64,000 nucleotides of DNA from JAVBQJ01 sp031549115 (GTDB lineage Bacteria > Verrucomicrobiota > Lentisphaeria > Victivallales > Victivallaceae), in contig JAVBQJ010000034.1 in assembly GCA_031549115.1 (NCBI GenBank), positions 1 to 64,000 on the forward strand, read 5' to 3'. Below are positions 44,529 to 53,528 of this stretch, piece after piece. Both the position numbers and the translations under genes were made by a program. The notes below the pieces were generated by a model, which worked only from the letters and a program-made list of their open reading frames with translations, was not told the DNA's origin and made no database searches. Every line of letters begins with the position of its first letter. Position 1 is the stretch's first letter.

Positions 44529-45433
44529 ACTCGAAAAAACGCTATCGTCAAATTGAAATTCCCGCCATCCTCGACGCCGCAGTCGAACAGGCGCTGGCGT
44601 GCTCCCCCCGGCGTTTCCGCAACATCCGTATTCAAACCATCTGGCGTACCGCCGCGATGATCATGGTCGGCATGCTGGTACTGGTGAATACCGGCATCAC
44701 CCTCGTCCGCGCCGCCGAAGCGATTCCGGCGCTGGCCTCGCTCGCCAAGCTGGTCACCATCGCCGAATACACCCGGCAAGCCAACTGCGACGACCTGGTT
44801 TCGGTCCGCCTCCCCGCGTTGTTGAATACCGGCAACATCAAGCTGGAACAGCGTGTCAACGCCGAGATCCGGCAGAAAATGGCCGCCGCCATCGCCAACG
44901 CCGAACAACGCGCCAAGGAGGCCCGCGAAGCCCGGATCGCCACCGGAGGCGACCCTGACGACGCCATCCCGGTCTACATCGACATCGATTACGAGCCGAA
45001 GTACAACGCCAACGGCATCATTTCATTCGTCGTCAACAAAACCGAAACCCTGGCGAGCGCCTATACCGAGCAATTGTTTTACAATCTGGAGGTCGCCACG
45101 GGGCGGGAACTGAAGCTGCCGGAGCTGCTGGGCGACAACTTCGCCGCCGTCGCCGACGCCGAAATCCGGCGTCAGATGCAAATCCGCACCGAAGAGGACG
45201 GCGCGATGTACTTCAACGGCGCCATGGGCCTCGACGGCTTCCGGGGCGTGACCGCGGAACAGAAGTTTTATATCAACAAGCGCGGCAATGTCGTCGCGGT
45301 ATTCGCCAAATACGAAATCGCCCCCGGCTGCATGGGGATTCAGGAATTCGAAATTCCGACGCCGCCGATCGCCGGCGCGCCGAAGTACGACGTCGCCCTC
45401 GACAACCTCGAATTGATGCGTGAAATTCTTTAA
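44525..45433 (+). CDS. rsiV: RsiV-like anti-sigma factor (DUF3298 type)
   Basis: A 302-residue single-pass membrane protein. Residues 1-41 are cytoplasmic (sigma-binding end with IPAILDAAVEQAL, as in RsiV). Residues 42-61 form the transmembrane helix, followed at once by VRAAEA (61-66), an AxA-like signal-peptidase site; RsiV of Bacillus is destroyed after signal-peptidase cleavage when lysozyme binds. The exterior domain ends with FYINKRGNVVAVF, YEIAPGCMGIQEFEIP, matching the DUF3298 lysozyme-binding domain. By analogy it holds the sigma factor inactive until lysozyme or a similar ligand binds. The lysozyme ligand itself is inference. Confidence 0.85.
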   Translation: MNSKKRYRQIEIPAILDAAVEQALACSPRRFRNIRIQTIWRTAAMIMVGMLVLVNTGITLVRAAEAIPALASLAKLVTIAEYTRQANCDDLVSVRLPALLNTGNIKLEQRVNAEIRQKMAAAIANAEQRAKEAREARIATGGDPDDAIPVYIDIDYEPKYNANGIISFVVNKTETLASAYTEQLFYNLEVATGRELKLPELLGDNFAAVADAEIRRQMQIRTEEDGAMYFNGAMGLDGFRGVTAEQKFYINKRGNVVAVFAKYEIAPGCMGIQEFEIPTPPIAGAPKYDVALDNLELMREIL

Positions 45434-45451
45434 CTCCTGTGGAGGTTTATT

Positions 45452-47473
45452 ATGAAAAAAACGATTCTTTCCCCCCCCGACCACGCCAAACGCAATTACC
45501 TCACGCTGCTGCTGCGCGGCGGACTCGTCCTGTCCATCGTGCCGGGCTGCCTGACCCTGAGCATGATCCTAGCCAGTTTCATGCCGCTTACCGACTCAAC
45601 CACGTTAAGTTTGCAAGTAACGCTGTGGGGCGTCACGATATTGACGCTGCTGTTCTGTCTGGTCGGCGGCATCATCGCATTGTTCCAATTGAACCGGGCG
45701 CTGTGGCGCCAGGCATTGCCGGAGGCTTCAAACGCCGCCATCACGGAAAAGGCGATCTGCGCCGTGCTGCCGGTCGGCAACTGGATCATCCCGGTATTGC
45801 TGGCGCACGTCCAGGCGCGGCGGCAATCGGATCCGGTATTGCGCCGGTGGACGATTTTCATGGCCTGGGCGGCATTGCTGCTGCCGTTCGGCGTGCTGGC
45901 GGCGGATCTTTACCTCGGTATGTTCGCGATACTTTTTCTGGCCGCGCTGTCCTGGCTGGCGGCGTATGGACTCCTGACGCTGAACGGCATCCGGCAGTGG
46001 CGGGAAAACGGCGTTGCCGTTTCGCCGGGCTCCCCCGGACGGAAGCGTTTCGCGTGGTTCGTCGGTGGAGCGGAAATCGCCATATTGCTGGTGACGTTCG
46101 GCATTTGGGCCGTCTTTGCCTGGTATGCGCCGCACACGCTGGAAACGGTGCAACAGAATTTGGCGACGCATGACATCCCGCTCACCCCGGAAGAAATGTT
46201 CCGGAAGTACCCCGCCACCACGGATGCGGATGCGGAATATCTGAGCAAGCTGTTCGCGAATACCACCACCTTCCCGCCTGCCCTTGCAGCCTTTATGATA
46301 CGTCCGTCTTACGGAGCCTCGCTCCCGCCGGAAATATTCGACGTACTGCTCCCGTACGTATTGCAGCAGACAGAGCGCATTCAACTGCTGGAGGAGTTGC
46401 CGAAGCGTACCGGACTACGCTTCCGCCGGGATTGGAAGCAGGGCGCTTCCGTACTGTTGCCGGAGTTGAGCCAGGCACGCGTCTTGGCCTACTTCGAGGA
46501 CTACCGCATTCTCAACGCGGTACAGCACCATGACCGGGCGCAGGTGCTCCGTATCTGGGAGGAGGAAGCGGCAGTGCGCCGTCTACTCAATACCGAACCG
46601 ATTCTGATTTCCAAGCTGGTCGCAATCGCCATCGGGAAAGTTCAGCTTGCATCCCTGGAGGCGGTGTTGCCGCAACTCGACTTCTCCGATGCGGAATTGC
46701 GGCAAATCCAGGATATGTTGCTGGAGGAGGAAAAAAGCATGTTGCCGGTATACAGTACTTTCATCGACGGGGAGTTCAATATGATGAATGTGGCATTCTC
46801 CATCCTGCGCCAGGGCAATAATGATATTTTCAGGTTTGTCGATCTGAACGAACCGTCTCCGATGGTGGATACACTCAAACGCATAGTGCCGAATGTCTTT
46901 CCCTTCAAGCAGCTGCTCGACCTCAATGAAGCGAATTACAACCTGGACCTGCTGGCGAGGAAAAAACTTTTCACCGACGAAGCATATGTGGCCGGGGACG
47001 CCGTCCGCGCCTTGAACAATCAAGATCGCGGCAGCCTGACCACACTCGGCTCGGCATTGCTGCTTCCGGCTCTGGAAAAGAGCTACTTCGTCATCAATGA
47101 ATACCTCGCCAGTGTGCGCTGCGCCAGGACCGTAATCGCCGCGGAGTTGTACCATCGCCGGCATGGCCAATGGCCCGAAAAGGCCGCCGATCTGGTGCCG
47201 GAGTTTCTGCCGGAAGTACCGCTGGATCCGTTTGACGGACAGCCGCTGCGCTTCACCGCGGGCGATCTGCTGTTCGACCGGGCGGTTTACGAAAAAAACC
47301 GGCCCGACTACATTGACACCCACTATGAAACCGCCACACATCCCGGTTTCCGGGTCTACAGCGTCGGGGAGGACGGAAAAGACAATCACGGCGAACCGCG
47401 ACGGGCCGGGGCCGGCAGGAGCTCCGAAAAATCGGAATACGACATCACGTTTTCGCTCTACGACGGCATTTGA
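45452..47473 (+). CDS. Polytopic membrane protein with pseudopilin-tail-like C-terminus
   Basis: A 673-residue protein of unknown function. About six hydrophobic segments occupy the first 230 residues. A soluble helical region follows, starting with a segment LTPEEMFRKYP shared with the next gene's product. The last roughly 110 residues read like the end of type II secretion major pseudopilins: RRHGQWPEKAADLVPEF, PLDPFDGQPLRF, then FRVYSVGEDGKDNHG and a closing strand. GGAGG precedes the ATG. It lies 18 bp after the anti-sigma gene and is probably co-transcribed with sigV and rsiV, so it may be an effector of the envelope response (inference). Confidence 0.78.
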   Translation: MKKTILSPPDHAKRNYLTLLLRGGLVLSIVPGCLTLSMILASFMPLTDSTTLSLQVTLWGVTILTLLFCLVGGIIALFQLNRALWRQALPEASNAAITEKAICAVLPVGNWIIPVLLAHVQARRQSDPVLRRWTIFMAWAALLLPFGVLAADLYLGMFAILFLAALSWLAAYGLLTLNGIRQWRENGVAVSPGSPGRKRFAWFVGGAEIAILLVTFGIWAVFAWYAPHTLETVQQNLATHDIPLTPEEMFRKYPATTDADAEYLSKLFANTTTFPPALAAFMIRPSYGASLPPEIFDVLLPYVLQQTERIQLLEELPKRTGLRFRRDWKQGASVLLPELSQARVLAYFEDYRILNAVQHHDRAQVLRIWEEEAAVRRLLNTEPILISKLVAIAIGKVQLASLEAVLPQLDFSDAELRQIQDMLLEEEKSMLPVYSTFIDGEFNMMNVAFSILRQGNNDIFRFVDLNEPSPMVDTLKRIVPNVFPFKQLLDLNEANYNLDLLARKKLFTDEAYVAGDAVRALNNQDRGSLTTLGSALLLPALEKSYFVINEYLASVRCARTVIAAELYHRRHGQWPEKAADLVPEFLPEVPLDPFDGQPLRFTAGDLLFDRAVYEKNRPDYIDTHYETATHPGFRVYSVGEDGKDNHGEPRRAGAGRSSEKSEYDITFSLYDGI

Positions 47474-47486
47474 CACGCTTTCGCTT

Positions 47487-47515
47487 TTGACAGCGGCAAA
47501 AAGTTACATTATATT
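47487..47515 (+). promoter_or_regulatory. Consensus sigma-70 promoter
   Basis: TTGACA (47487-47492), a 17-bp spacer and TATATT (47510-47515), about 64 bp before the second membrane-protein gene. It gives that gene a promoter independent of the sigV operon. Confidence 0.75.
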
Positions 47516-47532
47516 GTGATCGACGTATCACA
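47515..47532. promoter_or_regulatory. TGTGAT-N6-ATCACA palindrome at the transcript start
   Basis: An 18-bp palindrome with perfect 6-bp arms overlaps the last base of the -10 box and the expected transcript start (about 47522). Its half-site resembles CRP/FNR-family sites, but the spacing is 8 bp between TGTGA and TCACA rather than 6. Its position suggests repression. Confidence 0.5.
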
Positions 47533-47578
47533 AGTATCATAGCTTTCAGCCGCTGTCGCGACAGCAAAGGAGGTTATT

Positions 47579-49735
47579 ATGAAAATAATATTGGCGGCCA
47601 TTGGCGGGTTCCTGGTGCTTGGAACGCTATTCTGGTGGTTTCGGATGTATTTTTTCCGGCCCCGGAGCGGCACTCCCGGAGCGCGCGCTTTCGAGCTTTC
47701 CAGGCACTGCGGCTGGAATTTCCTGATCGGACTCGAAGCATGGCTGTGCGGAGCTTTCGCCGGAGGCTCGCTGCTGCTGTACGGCGTCTTAAACTGGCCG
47801 TATTACTCACCGGAAATAAAACCGCAGATCGTGCCGCTGACGCTGGCGGGAATCGGCGCGGCACTGCTGTTGGCGGGACGGATCTGGTATTCGGTCGCCC
47901 TCTTCCGCCTGATCCGGAATCTGTGGATCGGTTTTTCCGGAAGCGGCAAACGTGCTTTGGCAACCTTGCTCGGCTGGCTCGCGCTGATCCCGGGCCTCGG
48001 GGTATTCGTCACGCTGGCGGTGTGGTGCCGGGCCCCCGGTCAATCCCGGTGGCTCCGCCGGGTCTGGGGCATCATCGGCCTGGCGGTCGGGTGCGGTGTC
48101 ATCGTTTCGATCTTTCTACCCTGGTGGAGCTGGATCGTTTTTTATCTCTGGCAGGCAGGCACCTGCCTCCAGCTCGTCCGCATCGCACTGCCGCGACCGG
48201 CGGAATCCCTGAATGCGGCGCAGCGCACAAAAATCGCGACTACGGCCGTCCTGCTCCTGTTGCCGGCGCTTATCGCCGGCGCGGGCTGGCTGCAGTTGCA
48301 GCGCAATATCGAAACGATTGTCGCCGCCGCGGATGCGCGGGCGCGGGAATGCGGCATCGCGCTGACGCCGGAGGAGATGTACGCCTCGCACCCTATGCCG
48401 GAAAATAACGCCTATCCCCTGTACCGGGAACTTGCCGACGCCTGGGCAAGTGCCGGTGCCGCGCTCCCGGCGACACTCGGAACGTCGTACACCAGTTTAT
48501 ACACGATGCCGAATTTGACGCCGGAGGTCGAGGCGGAGCTTGCTCCATGGTTGAAAACGCAGGAAAAAACCGCGGCGCTGTTGGAAAAAATTTCCCAGGA
48601 TCAGCCGATGCAGTTCCCGCGCCAATGGGAGGGAGGACTCGGCGTGAGGCTGCCGGAATTGGCTATCGTCAGAAATCTGGCCAATTACGAGTGTCTGCGC
48701 TTCGACCAGGCGCTCCGTGACGGCGACATCGCGCAGGCGTTGCGGATACTGAGCCAACTGAAGACATTGCAGGATTGGGTTCGCGGCGATGGAACCCTGA
48801 TCGCCGGCCTGGTAACCAACGCCATCGGCGACATGCGCCAGCGCAGTACGGAAGCGCTGCTGAACGCGACGCAACTCTCCGACGCCGAACTGCAGGCCAT
48901 GAAGCTGGAAACACAGACGGACGAGGACAAACAGCGCGCCGGCTGGCGTCACAATTTCGCCGGAGAAGCGTTTTTCAGCATCTATTTGCAAACACCGGAG
49001 CGTCTGGCGCCGTTGTTGAAGGACTGGAGCGATCGCGGATACTACCCATCCGGGGGAAAAGGTTTTCAGAAAATGCTCTGGGAAAAGCTTTTTTCCTTTT
49101 GCACTTCACCCGGCATCATCCAATTGAACCGCGCGTTCAGTCAGAATTACTATGCCGACCTGCTCGATCTGGCGGTGTTGGATTATTATCGGAGCCAATC
49201 CGGGCTCAATGCGTTGGAGAAAACGCTGCATAACGCCCCGCTTTATCAGATTTTACCCCGGATGTTTCTCCCCGCCGTCACCCGGGCGCACCAGAACAAC
49301 TCCAGGCAGATCGCCAACCAGCGGATTCTGCGCACCGCCCTGGCGGCCGAACTGTACCGGCGCCGGTACGGGCATTGGCCGGAACGGCTGTCCGATCTGG
49401 TCCCGGAATTTCTCGACGCGGTGCCGCTCGATCCCTTTAACGGCGAAGAATTACGTTTCAAGCACGGCGATTTGACCGCTTACGAACTCGAACTGATGCC
49501 GAAGGGGTCGCCCGAACCGGCGCCGGATTTCGGATTCGACGCCGACGAAACGGTAGAAATCCCGGAGCTCATACCCACACTCATGATTCCGGACCAGTCG
49601 AAATTCACGGTAAAACACCACCCGGTGTCGCGTTCCGGCTTCCGGGTCTACAGCGTGGGCCCCAACCGGCGCGACGACGGCGGCAATACACGTTCCGGCC
49701 AGGACGGCAACATCGCTTTCAGCTTGTACGATTAA
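47579..49735 (+). CDS. Paralogous membrane protein with pseudopilin-tail-like C-terminus
   Basis: A 718-residue paralogue of the preceding protein. About six hydrophobic segments span the first 250 residues (FLVLGTLFWWF, LIGLEAWLCGAFAGGSLLLYG and others). LTPEEMYASHP aligns with LTPEEMFRKYP of the neighbour. A long helical region follows, and the C-terminus has RRRYGHWPERLSDLVPEF, PLDPFNGEELRF and FRVYSVGPNRRDDGG, again like GspG-type ends where this turn region binds calcium. The hydrophobic N-terminus precedes the shared part with little sequence identity. AAAGGAGG precedes the ATG. It has its own promoter. Function unknown. Confidence 0.78.
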   Translation: MKIILAAIGGFLVLGTLFWWFRMYFFRPRSGTPGARAFELSRHCGWNFLIGLEAWLCGAFAGGSLLLYGVLNWPYYSPEIKPQIVPLTLAGIGAALLLAGRIWYSVALFRLIRNLWIGFSGSGKRALATLLGWLALIPGLGVFVTLAVWCRAPGQSRWLRRVWGIIGLAVGCGVIVSIFLPWWSWIVFYLWQAGTCLQLVRIALPRPAESLNAAQRTKIATTAVLLLLPALIAGAGWLQLQRNIETIVAAADARARECGIALTPEEMYASHPMPENNAYPLYRELADAWASAGAALPATLGTSYTSLYTMPNLTPEVEAELAPWLKTQEKTAALLEKISQDQPMQFPRQWEGGLGVRLPELAIVRNLANYECLRFDQALRDGDIAQALRILSQLKTLQDWVRGDGTLIAGLVTNAIGDMRQRSTEALLNATQLSDAELQAMKLETQTDEDKQRAGWRHNFAGEAFFSIYLQTPERLAPLLKDWSDRGYYPSGGKGFQKMLWEKLFSFCTSPGIIQLNRAFSQNYYADLLDLAVLDYYRSQSGLNALEKTLHNAPLYQILPRMFLPAVTRAHQNNSRQIANQRILRTALAAELYRRRYGHWPERLSDLVPEFLDAVPLDPFNGEELRFKHGDLTAYELELMPKGSPEPAPDFGFDADETVEIPELIPTLMIPDQSKFTVKHHPVSRSGFRVYSVGPNRRDDGGNTRSGQDGNIAFSLYD

Positions 49736-49739
49736 TCGC

Positions 49740-50570
49740 TCACGCCTCGGCCAATGCCTCTTCCAGGGAGACGCGTTCGACCTGTTCGGGCGGACGGCTG
49801 AGGAAGCGGGCGGCGTGGGTGTGAAAGGCGGCGTGCATGTCGGTGACGAAAAAACGGGCATGCGCCCCCTTCCCCGCCGTCGCGCTCAAACCACGGTCCC
49901 GCAAGTAGTTGCCGACGTAATCGGCGCAGGCGGTGGCGCTGTCGACGATGCGCACTTTCCCATCGAAATAGCGCCGCAACGCCGTCGTGAATAACGGGTA
50001 ATGGGTGCATCCGAGCAGCACCGCGTCGGGCGGATTGCTTTTCAGGTGTCCCAGATAAAGCTCCAGCACCGCGTCGGCGATCGGGGAATCGCTCACCCCC
50101 TCTTCGGCCAGCGGCACCAGCAACGGACACGGAATACTCTCCACCACAATCGACGGATCGATCGCGTGGATACCGCGCCGGTAGCTGTCCGAATTGACCG
50201 TCGCCCGGGTCCCGATCACGGTGATCCGCTTCGCCCCGGCCTGCAACGCGGCCTGAACCCCGGCGTCGATGACGCCGAGCAGATGTCCGCACGCAGCCTC
50301 GCGCAACAGCACCGGCAGCGCCACCGCCGAAACCGTATTGCAGGCGACCACGATCATCTTGACCCCGTGTTTCAGCAGGAAAGCGACATCCTGCCGGGCA
50401 AAGCGGGTAATCGAATCCACCGATTTGTCGCCATACGGCACCCGGGCGGTGTCGCCGAGGTAGATCAGATCCTCATCCGGCAGCAACCGGCTCACCGCGT
50501 CGACCACCGTCAAACCGCCCAGACCCGAATCGAAAATCCCGATCGGCCGGTTGTCCGCTTTGCCTGTCAT
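49740..50570 (-). CDS. murI: Glutamate racemase
   Basis: A 276-residue enzyme making D-glutamate for peptidoglycan. The N-terminal GIFDSGLGGLTV (residues 11-22) is the family signature. The two catalytic cysteines are Cys77 in VVACNTVSA and Cys188 in LLGCTHYPLF, both present with their Asp/His neighbours. The ATG at 50570 is set by GGAGG 9 nt upstream. It is convergent with the membrane-protein gene (4 bp between stops), so the sigV locus and murI are unlikely to share transcripts. Confidence 0.96.
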   Translation of the reverse strand: MTGKADNRPIGIFDSGLGGLTVVDAVSRLLPDEDLIYLGDTARVPYGDKSVDSITRFARQDVAFLLKHGVKMIVVACNTVSAVALPVLLREAACGHLLGVIDAGVQAALQAGAKRITVIGTRATVNSDSYRRGIHAIDPSIVVESIPCPLLVPLAEEGVSDSPIADAVLELYLGHLKSNPPDAVLLGCTHYPLFTTALRRYFDGKVRIVDSATACADYVGNYLRDRGLSATAGKGAHARFFVTDMHAAFHTHAARFLSRPPEQVERVSLEEALAEA

Positions 50571-50638
50571 TTCGTATTCCTCCGTGGCTTTTTCCGAAAG
50601 GGATACTATACCATGGCGGAGATATTTTTTCAACCCCG

Positions 50639-51421
50639 TTACACCGTATTCACGTGCCCCACGCCATAGGCCTGGCGGAATTTACCGGGCGTGGTGGCGA
50701 AACGGGCGGCGAAACGGCGCCGAAAATACGCGGGATCGGTGAAACCGGCCTTCAACATCACCTCCTTGACCGAAAGCGGCCGCTCCAGTAGCAGACCGGC
50801 GGCGTATTCGATTTTCATCCGGTTGATCGCCATGCTGACGGTTTCGCCGAAATACAAGTGGTAAATTCGTCCCAGATACTCCGGGTTGCACTTCAGTTCC
50901 CGGCTGACCGAATGCAAGGTAGCGGTGGTGAAATGCAGCTTGAGCACCCGTTCAGCAGCCAATGCCAGCGGCGTCGCCGCCACCATGCCGGGTGCGGCGG
51001 CGGAGCGCTGCAATTCCCGGAAAATCAGCGCCAGCGTCAAACGCTGAATGGCAACATCCGGTTCGCGCTCCAATTGCTCCGACAGATAATTCCGGCACGC
51101 CGCGGTAACCCGTTCGGGCCGGGCGGCGCGGCCATGCTGCGGCAACGCCTCCAGCATTCCGGCGCCATCGATGAAATGCAGCCAGAAAAACGACAATTCC
51201 GGGACATAATCGGTCACCCCGCCGTGGCGCCGTCCGCGCCGCAAGATCACCCACTCGCCGGGCTGAATCCGGAACAACTGTTGCTCCTCGAACAATTCCA
51301 GCACCCCGGAAACCACGTAAATCAATTCGTCGGAGTCGATAATCCGCTCCGGGTGCCGTCCGCTGCCCCGCGACAAAAAACGGCCGCCGTTCAGCGGTTG
51401 CACAGCAAAATCTTCCAACAT
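50639..51421 (-). CDS. AraC family transcriptional regulator
   Basis: A 260-residue regulator. The N-terminal cupin-like sensing half contains DELIYVVSGVLELFEEQQ and IQPGEWVILRRGRRH, typical of the arabinose-binding domain fold. The C-terminal 100 residues carry two helix-turn-helix motifs (LHSVSRELKCNPEYLGRIY and VKEVMLKAGFTDPAYFRRRF). AAGGAG precedes the ATG by about 11 nt. It is divergent from the GH127 gene, sharing a 96-bp region with interlocked promoters, so it very likely controls that gene. The natural inducer guess is L-arabinose or an arabinoside (inference). Confidence 0.9.
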   Translation of the reverse strand: MLEDFAVQPLNGGRFLSRGSGRHPERIIDSDELIYVVSGVLELFEEQQLFRIQPGEWVILRRGRRHGGVTDYVPELSFFWLHFIDGAGMLEALPQHGRAARPERVTAACRNYLSEQLEREPDVAIQRLTLALIFRELQRSAAAPGMVAATPLALAAERVLKLHFTTATLHSVSRELKCNPEYLGRIYHLYFGETVSMAINRMKIEYAAGLLLERPLSVKEVMLKAGFTDPAYFRRRFAARFATTPGKFRQAYGVGHVNTV

Positions 51422-51444
51422 CGGCTTTTGTCTCCTTTTTCTAT

Positions 51445-51485
51445 ACTATACTCTCTTTGCGGATTTTTACCAATGCGGTTATAGT
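51445..51485. promoter_or_regulatory. Divergent overlapping promoters, AraC/GH127
   Basis: Plus strand: TTGCGG (51457-51462), 17-bp spacer, TATAGT (51480-51485). Minus strand: TTGGTA (51473-51468), 17-bp spacer, TATAGT (51450-51445). The two -35 boxes lie inside each other's spacers, so polymerases would compete. Confidence 0.6.
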
Positions 51486-51517
51486 AAAAGAGCAACCAAA
51501 AAACACAGGAGACAGCG

Positions 51518-53374
51518 ATGAAAAAATTCCGTTCCGCCACGTTGCATGAAGTCAAACTCAACGATCCGGTTTTCGCGCCGCGCATGGCGGCGGGACGCCG
51601 GCGTACCATCCCGGCCTCGCTCGAACAGTGCGAAAAAACCGGCCGACTGGACGCCTTTCTGTTGAACTGGAAACCGGGAATGCCGAATCAGCCGCACATC
51701 TTCTGGGACTCCGACGTCGCCAAGGTACTGGAGGGAATCGCCTATTTGCTGTGTCAGCAGCCGGACGCCGAACTGGAGCGCCGCTACGACGAACTGGTCG
51801 ACCGGATCGCCGCCGCGCAGCAGCCGGACGGGTATCTGAACACCTACTTTACCGTAGTCGAGCCGGATAAGCGCTGGACCAATCTTTACGACTGGCACGA
51901 ATTGTATTGCGCCGGTCATCTGATGGAGGCGGCGGTCGCCGGTTACGAGGCGTTGGGCAAGCGTAAATTTCTCGACGTGATGTGTCGCTACGCCGATTAC
52001 ATCGATTCGAAGTTCGGCCGCGAAGAGGGCAAAATCCACGGCTATCCGGGACACGAGGAGATCGAACTCGCGCTGGTGCGCCTCTACCGCGCCACCGGCT
52101 TTGAGCGCTATTGGCGTTTGGCCAAATACTTCGTCGACGAGCGCGGCCAAGAGCCGAATTACTTCGTTCAGGAAAACACCTATCATACCTACGGACTGCC
52201 CAACCGGCAAGCGCACAAACCGGTCCGTGAACAGGAAACCGCCGACGGCCACGCGGTCAGGGCGCTGTATTTGTACAGCGGCATGGCCGATGTCGCCGAA
52301 ATCTCCGGCGATGACGAACTGCTGCAGGTATGCGAGCGTCTGTTCCGCAACATCGCCGAACGGCGCATGTATGTCACCGGCGGCGTCGGTTCCAGCTTCC
52401 AGGGGGAAGCGTTCACCGCCGATTACGACCTGACCAACGGCACACTGATGTACGCCGAAAGCTGCGCCGCCATCGCGCTGGTGCTGTTCGCCAACCGAAT
52501 GCTTCAGATTACCGGCGACGGCCGTTATGCCGACGTCATCGAGCGGGCGCTGTTCAACGGCATTCTTTCCGGAATCGACCTCAACGGCGACCACTTTTTC
52601 TACACCAACTATCTGGAAGTGGACGACAACACGGTAAGCTACTGCGCCGGCAGCAAAGTGCGTCTGGAGTGGTTCGGCTGTTCTTGCTGCCCCACCAATT
52701 TCTGCCGTTTCCTGCCGCAACTGGGTACTTTTCTGTGGTCGGTCGGCGACGCGGAGTACCGGTTGGAAATTCCGGCCGCCCACACGGCCGATTTCGGCGC
52801 CGCCGCGTTTGAAGTCGAATCCGGTTATCCGTATGACGAAAAAATTGCCGTCACCATCCGCAAAGACGGCCGCTTCCGGCTGGCGTTGCGTCTGCCCGAC
52901 TGGTGCCACTGTGCCACCTTCCCGGAGGGCGGAAGTGTCGAAAACGGCTACTGGAGCGCGGAACGCGACTGGAAAAACGGCGAACGTCTCGAATATACGC
53001 TGGCGATGCCGATCGAAACCGTCCGCAGTAACTTCAAGATCACCGGCAACGCCGGACGGGTCGCCCTGCAGCGCGGTCCGATAGTCTACTGCTGCGAAAG
53101 CTTCGACAACGGCCTGGGAATCTCCAATATGGTACTGCGCCTCGACCGTCCGATGCGGCTGACGACGGTGGCCGGACTTCCGGACGGCACTCCGGCAATC
53201 CAGGGGGAAGCGTGGCGTGAAATCGCCCCCGACGCCGAATCGTTGTATTACACCGGAGCGCCGCGACGCGAAGCGATGACCTTCACCGCGATTCCCTATG
53301 CGTTATGGCAGAATCGCGACGCCGATCCGGCTCATATCGCCATGGCGGTATGGATGCGCGCGACCTGTTGCTGA
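51518..53374 (+). CDS. Beta-L-arabinofuranosidase, GH127
   Basis: A 618-residue enzyme of the HypBA1 type, releasing L-arabinose from beta-L-arabinofuranosides. The (alpha/alpha)6 barrel holds HIFWDSDVAKVLEG, QQPDGYLNTYF, WHELYCAGHL and DGHAVRALYLYSG. The zinc-thiolate catalytic centre is visible as CSCCPTN at residues 388-394, the CCP cysteines corresponding to the nucleophile and zinc ligand of HypBA1, with the acidic partner in LMYAESCAA. The length fits the family (about 650). No signal peptide. AGGAGA precedes the ATG. It is controlled by the divergent AraC gene and can feed the arabinose pathway through AraB. Confidence 0.94.
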   Translation: MKKFRSATLHEVKLNDPVFAPRMAAGRRRTIPASLEQCEKTGRLDAFLLNWKPGMPNQPHIFWDSDVAKVLEGIAYLLCQQPDAELERRYDELVDRIAAAQQPDGYLNTYFTVVEPDKRWTNLYDWHELYCAGHLMEAAVAGYEALGKRKFLDVMCRYADYIDSKFGREEGKIHGYPGHEEIELALVRLYRATGFERYWRLAKYFVDERGQEPNYFVQENTYHTYGLPNRQAHKPVREQETADGHAVRALYLYSGMADVAEISGDDELLQVCERLFRNIAERRMYVTGGVGSSFQGEAFTADYDLTNGTLMYAESCAAIALVLFANRMLQITGDGRYADVIERALFNGILSGIDLNGDHFFYTNYLEVDDNTVSYCAGSKVRLEWFGCSCCPTNFCRFLPQLGTFLWSVGDAEYRLEIPAAHTADFGAAAFEVESGYPYDEKIAVTIRKDGRFRLALRLPDWCHCATFPEGGSVENGYWSAERDWKNGERLEYTLAMPIETVRSNFKITGNAGRVALQRGPIVYCCESFDNGLGISNMVLRLDRPMRLTTVAGLPDGTPAIQGEAWREIAPDAESLYYTGAPRREAMTFTAIPYALWQNRDADPAHIAMAVWMRATCC

Positions 53375-53395
53375 CAGCCATAGACTTCCGCTTTT

Positions 53396-53446
53396 GCTCC
53401 GATTTATGCTTTGCTCTCCCCGCGAGGCATGAATCGGAGCGTGTTT
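53396..53446 (+). terminator. Terminator after the GH127 gene
   Basis: GCTCCGATT (53396-53404) pairs with AATCGGAGC (53432-53440); the stem continues through ATGC/GCAT after one mismatch, followed by GTGTTTT. It lies 21 bp after the stop codon. Confidence 0.7.
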
Positions 53447-53460
53447 TCCTTGGCCATTGC

Positions 53461-53489
53461 TTGACAAAGGATATCTTCCGATCTACTTT
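53461..53489 (+). promoter_or_regulatory. Promoter of the zinc-ribbon/lipoprotein operon
   Basis: TTGACA (53461-53466), a 17-bp spacer and TACTTT (53484-53489), 39 bp before the zinc-ribbon gene. Confidence 0.6.
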
Positions 53490-53528
53490 ATCGCATCAAC
53501 CGGAAAACAGCCAAAAGGAAAATATTTC

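Noticed and set aside
47515..47532. A true CRP site
   Set aside because: The central spacing is 8 rather than 6 between TGTGA and TCACA, and no CRP-type gene is in view; kept only as an unassigned palindrome.
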